DNA of 64,000 bases from Marinobacter nanhaiticus D15-8W (GCF_036511935.1 NZ_AP028878.1:3100001-3164000); one strand, 5' to 3'. Positions 1-9,969 are shown, counted from the stretch's first letter. Notes: a model not told the origin generated them from the sequence alone. Numbers and translations are program-made.

Positions 1-965
<965 letters not shown>

Positions 966-1221
966 CTACTGCTTGGATCGTTTTTGCTGTTTTAACGGGC
1001 CAGGGCGTAATTCCCGTAATAGGTCACAAGGATGTCGAAGACGCCGAGAACGTATGTGGGTAGACGAACCTTTTGAGACGACATCGGACAACTCCTTCGC
1101 TGGGGAACGAGAAAAAGGTTATCCGCGGCGTTGCATGAGATGAAATTAATTAAAAATAGGTTCGTAAAAGCTTTTATCTATAATTAAGCGCAATAGCGAC
1201 TGGAAAATTGATAGGCGCGCT

Positions 1222-1443
1222 TTATCCCAGGCGCTCTACGGAAGCGAACTTTCCCTGGTCGTCGAACAGGATGCGGAAGGACCCGTGAATGCCGTGACGG
1301 AGGTAAAAGCGGGAGAGGATTCGGGCCGGAAATCGCACGGAGCGACCATCCCGGGATGTGGTGTGGACGTCGGTTGCGGTGCCGTTATAGAGCTTGACCC
1401 ACTCGTCCGGGCTGATGTGAATGTCCACGATGATCTGTTGCAT
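1222..1443 (-). CDS. DUF2835 family small protein
   Basis: Small protein of 73 residues of unknown function. The stretch from MQQIIVDIHIS through SRDGRSVRFPA to GIHGSFRILFDDQGKF matches what I know of DUF2835, small cytoplasmic proteins of gammaproteobacteria. I prefer the ATG at 1443, where the conserved domain begins. A longer reading from TTG at 1509 adds 22 proline-rich residues, has no visible ribosome site and would start right beside the htpG terminator hairpin. It lies downstream of htpG in the same direction but beyond that hairpin, so it may have its own promoter. Family call is firm; function is not known. Confidence 0.8.
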   Translation of the reverse strand: MQQIIVDIHISPDEWVKLYNGTATDVHTTSRDGRSVRFPARILSRFYLRHGIHGSFRILFDDQGKFASVERLG

Positions 1444-1515
1444 GGGCTGGGGCGTTGTGTCCGGGTGCGGGAAGATCGGATATTCAGGGATGGGTGTTGC
1501 CGCTAACAATACCCG

Positions 1516-1550
1516 GAAGATGAGGAGGATAACGCCTCCCCCTCATCTTC
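1516..1550 (-). terminator. Hairpin after htpG
   Basis: An inverted repeat with arms GAAGATGAGG and CCTCATCTTC, extended inward by AGG/CCT-type pairing, lies 11 bases past the htpG stop. There is no clear U tract, so it may act as a terminator or as a 3' end stabiliser. Confidence 0.6.
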
Positions 1551-1561
1551 TGGTAGCAACG

Positions 1562-3457
1562 TTAGTTGGACAGGTCCAACAGCAACCGGTTAAGGCGGCT
1601 GACATAACTGCCCGGATCCTTGAGCTGTTCGCCACTGGCCAGGGTCGCCTGATCGAGCAGGACCGCCGCAAGGTCAGTGAACTGCTCGTCCGATTTTTCC
1701 TGCTCCAGTCGCGCGACCAGCGGATGATCCGTGTTGATCTCGAAGATCGGCTTGCTCTCCGGCACCTTCTGGCCGGCGGCTTCCATGATCTTCTTCATCT
1801 GGGCGCCCATATCATAGTCGCCCACGACAAGACACGCCGGTGATTCGGTCAGGCGGTTAGTGACGCGAACCTCCTGGACCCGATCGTCCAGCGCGGTCTT
1901 GATCCGCTCCAGCAGGCCTTTGTGGGCCTCGGTCGCTTCTTCCTGGTGCTTCTTATCTTCCTCGGTTTCCACCTCGCCCAGGTCGAGTTCGCCACGGGCC
2001 ACATCCTGCAGCTGCTTGCCATCGAACTCGGTGAGGTAACCCATCATCCACTCGTCGATGCGATCGGACAGGATCAGCACTTCGACGCCCTTCTTGCGGA
2101 AAATCTCCAGGTGCGGACTGCTCTTGGCGGCGGTGAAGTTGTCAGCCGTGATGTAGTAGATCTTGGTCTGTCCGTCCTTCATACGACCGATGTAGTCGGC
2201 CAGGGAGACGTTCTGGGCAGGCTCGCCGGTGTGGGTCGAGGCGAAGCGTAGCAGACCGCCGATCTTCTCGCGGTTGCTGAAGTCTTCCGCCGGACCTTCC
2301 TTCATCACGGTGCCGAATTCGTCCCAGAACTTCTGGTACTGCTCCGGCTCCTTCTTCGCCAGCTTGGCCAGCATGTCGAGTACCCGCTTGGTCAGCGCGG
2401 TCTTGATGTTCTCGACGGTGCTGTCGTTCTGCAGGATTTCCCGGGAAACGTTCAGGGACAGGTCGTTGGAGTCCACCACCCCCTTCACGAAACGCAGGTA
2501 CAGGGGCAGGAACTGCTCGGCGTGATCCATGATGAACACGCGCTGGACATACAGCTTGATACCACGTGGCGCTTCGCGATTGTACAGGTCGAACGGCGCG
2601 CGTGCCGGGATGTACAGCAGGCTGGTGTAATCCAGCTTGCCCTCGACCTTGTTGTGGGACCAGGTCAGCGGGTCTTCGAAGTCGTGGGCGATGTGCTTGT
2701 AGAAGCCCTTGTACTCCTCCTCCTTGATCTCGGTACGCGGCAGGGTCCAGAGCGCGGTCGCCTCGTTGACGGTCTCGTCTTCGGCTTCGCCCTCCTTGTC
2801 GTCCTCGGATTCGGCTTTCATGACCACCGGGAACGAGATATGGTCGGAATACTTCTTGACGAGGTTACGCAGGCGCCAGCCATCGGCGAATTCACTGGCA
2901 TCCGGCTTCAGGTGCAGGACGATCTGCGTGCCACGTGCGGGGCGCTCGACGGACTCGATGGTGAATTCACCATCGCCGGTGGACTCCCAGTGCACGCCGT
3001 CCTCAATCGGTGTACCCGCGCGACGGGTGAAGACTTCCACCCGGTCGGCCACGATAAACGCGGAATAGAAACCCACCCCGAACTGGCCGATCAGCTTGCT
3101 GTCCTTCTTCTCGTCACCGGTGAGCTGACTGAGAAACTCCGCAGTGCCAGAACGGGCGATCGTGCCCAGGTTCTGGATGACATCGTCACGGCTCATGCCG
3201 ATACCGTTATCGGTCAGGGCGACGGTATTGGCTTCCTTGTCGTAGTCGAGGCGGATCTTCAGGTCCGGCTCGTTCTCGAACAGGCTGTCGTCCTTCAGGG
3301 CGGCAAAGCGCAGCTTGTCTTCAGCGTCCGATGCATTCGAGATCAGTTCCCGCAGGAATATTTCCTTGTTGGAATACAGCGAATGGATCATCAGGTGAAG
3401 CAGCTGCTTCACTTCGGTCTGGAAGCCCAGAGTTTCTTTCTGCGTTTCGACCGTCAT
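1562..3457 (-). CDS. htpG: Molecular chaperone HtpG (bacterial Hsp90)
   Basis: ATP-dependent homodimeric chaperone of the cytoplasm, 631 residues (E. coli HtpG is 624). The GHKL ATPase domain at the N-terminus shows the ATP-lid and nucleotide motifs [11 protein letters not shown] near residue 38, DNGIGM near 83 and [11 protein letters not shown] near 125. The middle and C-terminal dimerisation domains follow at normal length. One small oddity is Glu in [12 protein letters not shown], where E. coli has Ala. The start ATG is preceded by AAGGAG at a slightly long spacing. It stands alone between the DUF2835 gene and the thioesterase pair. Heat-shock control is usual for the family, but I did not identify a sigma-32 promoter by eye. 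Confidence 0.98.
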   Translation of the reverse strand: MTVETQKETLGFQTEVKQLLHLMIHSLYSNKEIFLRELISNASDAEDKLRFAALKDDSLFENEPDLKIRLDYDKEANTVALTDNGIGMSRDDVIQNLGTIARSGTAEFLSQLTGDEKKDSKLIGQFGVGFYSAFIVADRVEVFTRRAGTPIEDGVHWESTGDGEFTIESVERPARGTQIVLHLKPDASEFADGWRLRNLVKKYSDHISFPVVMKAESEDDKEGEAEDETVNEATALWTLPRTEIKEEEYKGFYKHIAHDFEDPLTWSHNKVEGKLDYTSLLYIPARAPFDLYNREAPRGIKLYVQRVFIMDHAEQFLPLYLRFVKGVVDSNDLSLNVSREILQNDSTVENIKTALTKRVLDMLAKLAKKEPEQYQKFWDEFGTVMKEGPAEDFSNREKIGGLLRFASTHTGEPAQNVSLADYIGRMKDGQTKIYYITADNFTAAKSSPHLEIFRKKGVEVLILSDRIDEWMMGYLTEFDGKQLQDVARGELDLGEVETEEDKKHQEEATEAHKGLLERIKTALDDRVQEVRVTNRLTESPACLVVGDYDMGAQMKKIMEAAGQKVPESKPIFEINTDHPLVARLEQEKSDEQFTDLAAVLLDQATLASGEQLKDPGSYVSRLNRLLLDLSN

Positions 3458-3610
3458 GGCGGATCTATCTCCTTGCTCAGTACCACAGTGTTATGTGTTA
3501 AACACAATGTTGCTTATGGGTGGGCCGACCCCGGGATCGGCCACACCAGGTCTGGCAAAGGAGATTGGGGCGGCCTGCCCCATTTCAAGACTTTGGGGCG
3601 ATTGCCTGAT

Positions 3611-3645
3611 CCTGCCGCCCGAATAGTTACTATTCGGGCGGCAGG
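3611..3645. terminator. Perfect 16-bp stem hairpin between thioesterase pair and htpG
   Basis: Arms CCTGCCGCCCGAATAG (3611-3626) and its exact complement (3630-3645) enclose a three-base loop. It sits six bases after the stop of the second thioesterase gene. It lacks a U tract on either strand, so termination would be by an atypical or Rho-assisted route, or the hairpin protects the 3' end. Confidence 0.6.
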
Positions 3646-3650
3646 GGCGA

Positions 3651-4085
3651 CTAGTCTTCGAGCAGAAAGTGAGCCCGCGCCGTGGCGATAGGCTGGGTGC
3701 GGGACTTCTGCCAGGCCGTGACCTGAACGTTGGCCACACGGTTGCCCTGCCGCGTCAATCGGCACTCAGCGTAGGTTTCCCGATCCAGCCCGGCACGCAG
3801 GTAATCCAGTGAGAAATCCACGATCCGCGGCATGCGCAGCGCATCCTGGGACATCATCAGGTAGATCGCGGCGGAGAGTTCCATAAAGCCACCAATCACC
3901 CCACCGTGGATCGCTGGCAGGATGGGGTTGCCCAGATTTTCTGCCTTGCGCGGCAGCCGGAAAATAAGGTCGTCACCAAAGCGGTCGCAGGCCAGGCCGA
4001 TGGTTTCGGCATAGGGAATGCTCGAAAGCAGGCGGGAAAAGTCGCCGCTCTCCTGGGTGTAACGCAGGACTTCGGGATTGGTCAT
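3651..4085 (-). CDS. PaaI-family hotdog thioesterase (second of pair)
   Basis: Predicted acyl-CoA thioesterase with a single hotdog fold, 144 residues. The motif AIHGGVIGGFMELSAAIYLM near residue 60 is the PaaI-type helix with the catalytic loop HGG. Substrate cannot be told from sequence; the family hydrolyses aryl- or acyl-CoA thioesters. Its ATG overlaps the stop of the preceding thioesterase gene by four bases (ATGA), so the two are almost certainly co-translated and may form a heteromeric enzyme, since hotdog enzymes work as oligomers. A strong hairpin follows at 3611-3645. Confidence 0.85.
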   Translation of the reverse strand: MTNPEVLRYTQESGDFSRLLSSIPYAETIGLACDRFGDDLIFRLPRKAENLGNPILPAIHGGVIGGFMELSAAIYLMMSQDALRMPRIVDFSLDYLRAGLDRETYAECRLTRQGNRVANVQVTAWQKSRTQPIATARAHFLLED

Positions 4086-4555
4086 GCCTCACCTCCGGTA
4101 ATCAGGTCACGGTAGGCCTTCGGCGTGGCTTCGCGGCCAATACGCATGAAGGTGGCCACACAATTGGCGATCGTCTGACCGTCGGTCTCCTGGTACGCCT
4201 CGCAGCGCGTAAAGATGATATTTCGGGTTACCCGATAGGCTTCGGCACGGGCGAACACCGGCTGATCCGGTTCTGCCGGGCGCATGTAGTCGACCCGCAG
4301 ATCCAGGGTTGGACAGAGTTCGAAATCATCGAGGGCACAGATCACGACGGAGCCGGACGCAGTATCCATCAGCGTGGTGATCGCACCGCCATGAATGACT
4401 CGGGTTTCAGGATTGCCGATGATCTTCTCGCTGTAGGGCAAGCGAAGCACCAGATGATTCTCCCGCGCTTCAGTCGCCTCGATACCCAGGGTTCTCACCT
4501 GGGCCAGCGTCTCCAGGAACCGGGTAACCCGGCCAAATCGAATGTCGTCTGTCAT
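4082..4555 (-). CDS. PaaI-family hotdog thioesterase (first of pair)
   Basis: Predicted acyl-CoA thioesterase of 157 residues, one hotdog domain. The motif VIHGGAITTLMDTASGSVV near residue 55 has the HGG turn and the Asp seen in active PaaI-like enzymes, while the downstream partner has Glu at the matching place (FMELSA). That difference suggests the two subunits are not simple duplicates. It is the first gene of a two-gene coupled unit. The upstream DUF599 gene ends 25 bases before its start and runs the same way, so all three may share a transcript. Confidence 0.86.
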   Translation of the reverse strand: MTDDIRFGRVTRFLETLAQVRTLGIEATEARENHLVLRLPYSEKIIGNPETRVIHGGAITTLMDTASGSVVICALDDFELCPTLDLRVDYMRPAEPDQPVFARAEAYRVTRNIIFTRCEAYQETDGQTIANCVATFMRIGREATPKAYRDLITGGEA

Positions 4556-4580
4556 TTACCAACTACCTTTAAGGGCGCAC

Positions 4581-5312
4581 TTACGCCTCCGCTTTCTCGT
4601 CCTGCCTGGTCGCCGGCTCCTCGAATACCTTGCCAGACCGCAAGGCAACCAGCGCGTCGGAATGGAATTCCCGGCGATAAAGGACGAAAACCACGAAACT
4701 GGAGGCAAAGATGAACAGCACCGGATGGACGAACCAGGTCACAATGCCGAGCGCATAATAATAGGATCGCAGCCCAAGGTTAAATGCATCGCCCGCCAGG
4801 CTGCAGACGTTGGCCGAACTCTGGGCAAAGGCCTCTCTGGCCGCCGGCGACACCTTATTGTCGTCGCTAAGCGGAGCGCCGCCGACCATCACCGCCGCGA
4901 AGTTGTACATACGCATGGACCAGGTGAACTTGAAGAAGGCGTAGACAAACACCAGCATCAGCACCAACAAACGGATTTCCCAGACAATGCGGCTGCTGGA
5001 GCTGGCGAAGGGCAGCGTACCGAACACTTCCATGATTTCCTGAGTGTAGCCCATGGCTGTCAGTAAACCGGCCAGGATCAGCAGGCAGCTCGACGCAAAG
5101 AAGGCACCGTTGCGTTCCAGATTTCCCACGACACTGGTGTCGGCAATACGATTGCCGCGCAGCAGCATGCCGCGCATCCAATCCCGGCAATAGAGGTCGA
5201 GCGTATTGGACAGGCAGGGCCGCACATGCGCCTTGCGGCGTGAATATTCGCTGTAGCCGATCCAGCAGACCAGAAACCAGACCAGAGCGATCAGGTCGAG
5301 GATGGGTATCAT
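4581..5312 (-). CDS. DUF599 family integral membrane protein
   Basis: Inner-membrane protein of 243 residues, function unknown. Hydrophobic segments are visible near residues 2-20, 72-92, 112-132 and 190-215. The N-terminal pattern with WIGYSEYSRRK, followed by CLSNTLDLYCRDWMRGML and the conserved RN/ERNGAFFASSCLLILAG region, matches DUF599. The C-terminus is short, charged and cytoplasmic in a simple topology guess. It lies directly upstream of the thioesterase pair on the same strand. Confidence 0.82.
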   Translation of the reverse strand: MIPILDLIALVWFLVCWIGYSEYSRRKAHVRPCLSNTLDLYCRDWMRGMLLRGNRIADTSVVGNLERNGAFFASSCLLILAGLLTAMGYTQEIMEVFGTLPFASSSSRIVWEIRLLVLMLVFVYAFFKFTWSMRMYNFAAVMVGGAPLSDDNKVSPAAREAFAQSSANVCSLAGDAFNLGLRSYYYALGIVTWFVHPVLFIFASSFVVFVLYRREFHSDALVALRSGKVFEEPATRQDEKAEA

Positions 5313-5513
5313 TCGCCAACTTCCGGAGGGTCAATATTCAAGAGGATTGATACCTGATAATACCGACCGGCCAGCAGGGCCGCCATTCTACGAGAGTCGA
5401 CGATCCCTGACCCAACGCTCGACGAATGGCACGGGTAAACGGGTGTTCAAGCTCGATAATCCCTAACTATGTTATAACCTGAACCTGTCCGTTAACTGAT
5501 CATGGAGTGAACC

Positions 5514-6797
5514 GTGCGTTTGATCTTTCCCTGCAAAGTGGTCATGGCCGTGCTGCTGGCCATGGTATTGGCCGGGTGCACCACGAATCCGGTCACCGGC
5601 GAGAGTCAGCTCGCCCTTATTTCGGAAAGCCAGGAACTGTCGATGGGCGCTGAGCAATATCAACCCACCCAGCAGGTTCAGGGCGGCAAGTACTACATCG
5701 ATCAGGAACTTACAGATTACGTGAGCTCCGTCGGCCAGAAGCTGGCCAAGGTCAGCGACCGACCCGACCTGCCCTACGAATTTACCGTCCTCAACAGTTC
5801 GGTGCCCAATGCCTGGGCCCTCCCCGGTGGCAAGATTGCCATTAACCGTGGCCTGCTCACCGAATTGCAGAACGAAGCACAGTTAGCCGCCGTGCTTGGG
5901 CACGAGATCGTCCATGCGGCGGCACGTCATAGTGTCCAGCGTATGCAGCAAGGCATGCTGCTCAATGCCGGCATTGCGGGGCTGGGCCTGGCCGTCTCGG
6001 ATAGCGACTATGCAGGACTGATCATGGGCGGCGCTGCCGTAGGCAGCCAGTTAACCATGGCACAGTACAGCCAGAGCCATGAGTTGGAGTCCGACCATTA
6101 CGGCATCGAATATATGGTCGAGGCGGGTTATGACCCGCAGGCCGCGGTAGAACTGCAGGAAATCTTTGTGAAGCTCTCGGAAGGCAACTCGGCCGGCTGG
6201 GTCGACGGTTTGTTTGCCTCTCACCCGCCGTCAGAAAAGCGTGTGGAAGAGAACCAGGAACTAGTCGACCAGATGGGCAATCCCAAAGGTTACCTGGGCA
6301 AGGAAACCTACAGCGAAAAACTGGCTTACCTGCGCAGCAAGCAGCCCGCCTATGAGGCCGAGGTCAAGGCGCGCGAGCTGGCGAAATCCGGCGACATGAA
6401 TGCCGCCCTGGCCAAGATCAACGAAGCCATCAAGATCGAACCCAAGGAGGCGGCATTCTACGCCCTGCGTGGCCAGATCCTGAGCGAACAGGGAAAGGAC
6501 GACCAGGCCATGCAGGATTTCGACAAGGCCGTCAGCCTCTACCCGGAAATGTTCAGCTACCGCATCAACCGTGGCCTTGGCTATCTCGGCAATGAGAAGT
6601 TGGACGCCGCTGAGACCGACCTTAAGGCCGCCAACGATGTGGTGCCCACTTCCATCGCCTTCTTGCGCCTGGGCGATATTGCCGTGCAGCAAGGCCAGCT
6701 CGAGGAAGCCGTCCAGTACTATCAGGTCGCCGCTGACTCAAGTGGCGAGATTGCCGAAGAGGCCCGCAGGAAGCTGGCGCAACTCACCCAGGGCTGA
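5514..6797 (+). CDS. M48-family metalloprotease with TPR repeats (BepA/YfgC-like lipoprotein)
   Basis: Zinc metalloprotease of 427 residues. The lipobox LAGC puts the lipid-bearing Cys at residue 22, so the protein is probably tethered in the periplasm. HEIVH at residues 130-134 is the HExxH zinc site, and the third ligand is expected in the ELESDHYG motif near 193. Tetratricopeptide repeats fill the C-terminal part (about 275-425), as in BepA, which monitors outer-membrane protein assembly. The start is GTG with GGAG six bases upstream. I infer a role in envelope protein quality control; the substrate is unknown. It is transcribed alone. Confidence 0.9.
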   Translation: MRLIFPCKVVMAVLLAMVLAGCTTNPVTGESQLALISESQELSMGAEQYQPTQQVQGGKYYIDQELTDYVSSVGQKLAKVSDRPDLPYEFTVLNSSVPNAWALPGGKIAINRGLLTELQNEAQLAAVLGHEIVHAAARHSVQRMQQGMLLNAGIAGLGLAVSDSDYAGLIMGGAAVGSQLTMAQYSQSHELESDHYGIEYMVEAGYDPQAAVELQEIFVKLSEGNSAGWVDGLFASHPPSEKRVEENQELVDQMGNPKGYLGKETYSEKLAYLRSKQPAYEAEVKARELAKSGDMNAALAKINEAIKIEPKEAAFYALRGQILSEQGKDDQAMQDFDKAVSLYPEMFSYRINRGLGYLGNEKLDAAETDLKAANDVVPTSIAFLRLGDIAVQQGQLEEAVQYYQVAADSSGEIAEEARRKLAQLTQG

Positions 6798-6814
6798 CCG
6801 TCATCCCACCGTAT

Positions 6815-6837
6815 CCGGCTCGCATCCGGCGAGCCGG
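6815..6837 (+). terminator. GC-rich hairpin after the M48 protease gene
   Basis: Arms CCGGCTCG (6815-6822) and CGAGCCGG (6830-6837) follow the stop by 17 bases. The pyrimidine-rich tail is weak, so this is a probable rather than certain terminator. Confidence 0.5.
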
Positions 6838-7027
6838 TCCTTCCTCCGATTGGCAATGACCTCCTCCTTTTAAGTATGGCGCCGTCTCCAGAGTTCACGG
6901 AAAGGGACCTCTCCTTGAATGCGCTTAATAGCGGTCAACGGGCACCCAATACCAAGTGACTTTGAAAAGGGGCCATCGCTAACGGCCCAATACGACATCA
7001 CAGGTTACAGGTTGACCAGTTGACTTC

Positions 7028-7043
7028 TAGAGCAAAAGCTCTA
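7028..7043. promoter_or_regulatory. Small palindrome upstream of the SCP2-like/alcohol dehydrogenase pair
   Basis: TAGAGC-AAAA-GCTCTA is a perfect inverted repeat 38 bases before the SCP2-like start. Two TTGAC hexamers lie just upstream (7013 and 7020). It could be an operator overlapping the promoter; no regulator gene is adjacent. Confidence 0.35.
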
Positions 7044-7081
7044 AAAATCGATATGACGTAAAACAACAAGGCGGGTAAACC

Positions 7082-7630
7082 ATGATCGCCACACGACTCA
7101 GACCCATGGCCATCCAGGCCCGGCGTATATATGTAGAGCTCATGTTCCAGGTAATGGGCCGTGCCCTGCAGGGTATCAGCGAGGTTGATAAGACGGCCCA
7201 GGACGAAGCCAGGCATTTGCCCGACGGCTTCCTGTTCGAAATGCTTGTGCGTCCAAAGGGCCCCCGGCTGGTGGTGGAACATCTCGGTAATGGACGCTTG
7301 CGCTACGTCGGGACAGGTTCACCACGGCCGGTGGACCTGTCGATTCAGTTCAAGCATATCGCCCATGCGTACCTTGTCGTTTCCTTCCAGGAAAAGACAT
7401 CCGTGGCCTTTGCCAACGACCGGATGCTTGTGGATGGCGATATCGGCTACGCGGTGCGTATGACGCGCATCCTCAACCGGCTTGAGGCGTTCATCCTGCC
7501 CAAGCTGATCGCCAAGCGGGCGGTAAAGGAATACCCGAACAACCTGAAGCTGCCGGAGAAGGCGCTCAGCGCCGCCCGCATTTACCTCAAAGTTGCGACC
7601 CATTTCTTCGATACAGCGAGGGCTTCATGA
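7082..7630 (+). CDS. Conserved protein with weak SCP2 (sterol carrier) likeness, coupled to an alcohol dehydrogenase
   Basis: Protein of 182 residues that I do not recognise firmly. The central part, with VDLSIQFKHIAHAYLVVSF followed by FANDRMLVDGDIGYAVRMTR, has the spacing and GD turn of SCP2-like lipid-binding domains, so it may bind an acyl chain, alcohol or sterol. There is no signal peptide and no membrane helix. Its stop overlaps the start of the iron alcohol dehydrogenase by four bases (ATGA), which implies joint translation and a shared job, perhaps presenting a long-chain alcohol or aldehyde to the enzyme. The SCP2 link is my inference; the coupling is seen directly. Confidence 0.75.
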   Translation: MIATRLRPMAIQARRIYVELMFQVMGRALQGISEVDKTAQDEARHLPDGFLFEMLVRPKGPRLVVEHLGNGRLRYVGTGSPRPVDLSIQFKHIAHAYLVVSFQEKTSVAFANDRMLVDGDIGYAVRMTRILNRLEAFILPKLIAKRAVKEYPNNLKLPEKALSAARIYLKVATHFFDTARAS

Positions 7631-8814
7631 GCCAGTCTTATTACGAGTTCTTCTGTCCGGTCAAGGTCATTGCCGGCAAGGCAGCGCTGGAACACATTCC
7701 TTACGAACTCTCCGGCGTGGCCGCCACCCGTACCCTGCTAATTACCGATAAAGGCGTTCGTGCAGCGGGCCTGCTTGAGCCGGTACTGGAGGCCTGTGAG
7801 GAAGGCGGCCAGGATATCGTCAGCATCTACGACGACGTGCCTCCGGATTCCTCCACCCACGTCGTCAAGGCCATCGCTGACATCTACCGCGAAGAAAAAT
7901 GCGATTCGATCATTGCCGTTGGGGGAGGCTCATCCATCGATACGGCAAAGGCGGTTAATATCCTGGTGTCCGAGGGTGGTGACGACCTGGCTGCGTACGC
8001 CGGGGCGGGCGTTCTCAAGCGGCCACTGAAACCGTTCCTGGTAGTGCCGACGACCGCCGGCACCGGCTCCGAAGTGACTGCAGTCGCCGTCATCGCCGAC
8101 ACGGAAAAGTCAGTCAAGCTCCCGTTTACCTCTTCATTCCTGTTGCCGGACGCAGCGATCATAGATCCACGCATGACGCTCACCCTGCCGCCACATATCA
8201 CCGCCGCGACCGCCATGGATGCGATGACCCATGCTACCGAAGCCTTCACCTGCATGGCGAAGAATCCATTGAGCGACGCTTACGCCACCGCTGCAGTGAA
8301 GAAAATTAGCGGCAACCTGCTAACGGTCATGGAGAATCCCAAGGACGGGGACGCCCGCCTGGAGCTGGCGCAGGCGTCAACCATGGCAGGCATTGCCTTC
8401 TCCAATTCCATGGTCGGACTGGTCCACTCACTTGGCCACGCAACGGGTGCGATCTGTCATTTACCCCACGGCCTTTGCATGAGTGTCTACCTGCCCTACG
8501 TGCTGGAGTACAACCTGGAGACGATCCGCGAACCTTTGAGCGAGCTGCTGATCTACATGGCCGGTCCGGACGTCTACGCCACCACGCCGGCAGCCCGCCG
8601 TGCGGAGGCCTGCATTTCGGAGATTCGTAAGTTGCGGGACGAACTCTACAAGCGCGCCAAGCTGCCGCGCACGCTGCAGGAAACCGGCCAGGTGACTGAG
8701 GACCAGCTCGAACGCATTGCCCGCCTGGCACTGGACGACGGTTCGATCATGTTCAATCCAAGAGAAGTGACGCTGGACGACGCCATGGCCGTGCTCAAGC
8801 GTGCCTGGGGCTGA
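7627..8814 (+). CDS. Iron-containing alcohol dehydrogenase
   Basis: NAD(P)-dependent, metal-binding alcohol dehydrogenase (group III), 395 residues, full length. GGGSSIDTAKA near residue 100 binds the dinucleotide. The metal ligands are visible in the DAMTHATEAF region near 200 and in HSLGHATGAICHLPHG near 265-282. The group oxidises alcohols or reduces aldehydes; the natural substrate here is open. In a Marinobacter-like host, alkanols from hydrocarbon or wax-ester use are plausible (inference). It is translationally coupled to the preceding SCP2-like gene. Confidence 0.93.
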   Translation: MSQSYYEFFCPVKVIAGKAALEHIPYELSGVAATRTLLITDKGVRAAGLLEPVLEACEEGGQDIVSIYDDVPPDSSTHVVKAIADIYREEKCDSIIAVGGGSSIDTAKAVNILVSEGGDDLAAYAGAGVLKRPLKPFLVVPTTAGTGSEVTAVAVIADTEKSVKLPFTSSFLLPDAAIIDPRMTLTLPPHITAATAMDAMTHATEAFTCMAKNPLSDAYATAAVKKISGNLLTVMENPKDGDARLELAQASTMAGIAFSNSMVGLVHSLGHATGAICHLPHGLCMSVYLPYVLEYNLETIREPLSELLIYMAGPDVYATTPAARRAEACISEIRKLRDELYKRAKLPRTLQETGQVTEDQLERIARLALDDGSIMFNPREVTLDDAMAVLKRAWG

Positions 8815-8831
8815 GCAAATTTAAACCAAGT

Positions 8832-8873
8832 CGAACAGGGTGTGATCAACGGTCTTTCGTCACACCTTGTTCG
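8832..8873. terminator. 14-bp inverted repeat after the alcohol dehydrogenase gene
   Basis: Arms CGAACAGGGTGTGA (8832-8845) and TCACACCTTGTTCG (8860-8873) pair with one mismatch around a 14-base loop, 18 bases after the stop. There is no U tract. It may be a terminator, a transcript stabiliser or an operator. Confidence 0.5.
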
Positions 8874-9129
8874 CTGATTCGAAACGTGATTTTTACAATA
8901 AAGAACGAGACTGAGTCCTAAAGCTTCTGGCAGAATACATCTTCGTGCACGGACGCAAAATCAGGAGTCTCTGGTTAACTTCTCGATCTTCTCGACTGCT
9001 CTGAACGACAGGCGATCCAAGAGTTAATCAGGCGCAAACTCCTAGATGCACACACCTGCCCGCTGGCCGACCCCACGACGGAGAAACGTGGCGCGACCTC
9101 GGGTTTTTTGCTTTCTGGGCCGACTGTTC
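8874..9129. other. Intergenic stretch before the orphan binding protein
   Basis: I see no gene, RNA or convincing promoter here. In-frame starts at 9046 (ATG) and 9088 (GTG, with GGAG four bases upstream) are possible earlier starts for the next gene. Confidence 0.5.
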
Positions 9130-9888
9130 ATGCTGCGTACCTTGCTACTTATCTCCGCCACGGGACTCTTCCTGTTACTGGGATCCGCGTCCGCCACCTT
9201 TGCAGCGGAGGCCCCCGTGCTCCGCCTCAACGTTTCGCCTCAGGGCTACCCGCCCTACACCATCGTTGAAGGCCAGGAAACCTCTGGCATTATCTGGGAT
9301 GTTGCCCAGCGTATTACCGAACGGCTGGGCTATCGACTCGAAGCCTACAAGATTCCCCGCAAGCGTGTGGACGATATGCTGCTCGAGGACTATGTCGACG
9401 CCACAGCCCGGGCTAAGGAGTGGACAGATCGTCCAGAGCGCTTCGTATTTACCGACCCGATCGTCCGTGTGCGGGAAGTTTTCTTTACCTTGGGGGAAGA
9501 CAAGTTTGTCTACGATGGACCGGATGATATTGGTGGCAAGACAATACTGACCCACCTCGGCTACAAATACCCTTACCTGCTTAAGATGTTCGAGAGCAAG
9601 CGCGCTCATCGCTTTGATGTGCCGCAGGACAAGGATATTTTCAGCTACCTGCTGCATGGTGACGACAACTTCGATCTCGCCATTGCCGACAAGCTGGTGG
9701 GCCAGTGGATCATCCGCAAGAACGGCTGGCGCGGCAAATTTTCAGCCAGCGATAAAGCCCTGACCGATTTCGGGCTCCGCCTGATGCTTCGCCCGGAAAT
9801 GAACGGGTTCGCCAAGAAATTCAATGCCGAACTCGCCACCATGAAGTCCAGCGGCGAGCTCGACAGGATCATGGACGCCTACCGTTAA
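9130..9888 (+). CDS. Periplasmic amino-acid-type solute-binding protein (SBP_bac_3-like), orphan
   Basis: Exported binding protein of 252 residues. From the chosen ATG at 9130 the N-terminus MLRTLLLISATGLFLLLGSA is a clean signal peptide with probable cleavage near ATFAAEA. The mature part starts with the family pattern RLNVSPQGYPPYTI, then DVAQRITERLGYRLE and the two-lobed fold of family-3 binding proteins. No permease or ATPase for amino-acid import lies beside it, so it may serve a distant transporter or a sensor kinase. Earlier in-frame starts at 9046 and 9088 would add a long basic leader. The ligand is unknown. Confidence 0.82.
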   Translation: MLRTLLLISATGLFLLLGSASATFAAEAPVLRLNVSPQGYPPYTIVEGQETSGIIWDVAQRITERLGYRLEAYKIPRKRVDDMLLEDYVDATARAKEWTDRPERFVFTDPIVRVREVFFTLGEDKFVYDGPDDIGGKTILTHLGYKYPYLLKMFESKRAHRFDVPQDKDIFSYLLHGDDNFDLAIADKLVGQWIIRKNGWRGKFSASDKALTDFGLRLMLRPEMNGFAKKFNAELATMKSSGELDRIMDAYR

Positions 9889-9897
9889 AAGCACCCG

Positions 9898-9940
9898 GGA
9901 CGTCCGCTTCAGGAGTTCCCGAAAGGGATAGCGGACGTCC
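9898..9940. terminator. Bidirectional hairpin between convergent genes
   Basis: Perfect 10-bp arms GGACGTCCGC (9898-9907) and GCGGACGTCC (9931-9940) enclose a loop holding a smaller TCCC/GGGA hairpin. It lies between the convergent binding-protein and permease genes and likely serves both. Confidence 0.6.
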
Positions 9941-9969
9941 GTACCCAGTTGATCACCGCTACCGGGTCG

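Noticed and set aside
2522..3691. A 389-codon open frame opposite htpG
   Set aside because: It mirrors a high-GC coding strand; htpG is certain, and the frame has no known motifs, ribosome site or sensible end.
8910..8960. Possible third copy of the palindromic element (CTAAAGCTTC)
   Set aside because: Likeness stops after about ten bases and there is no paired arm.
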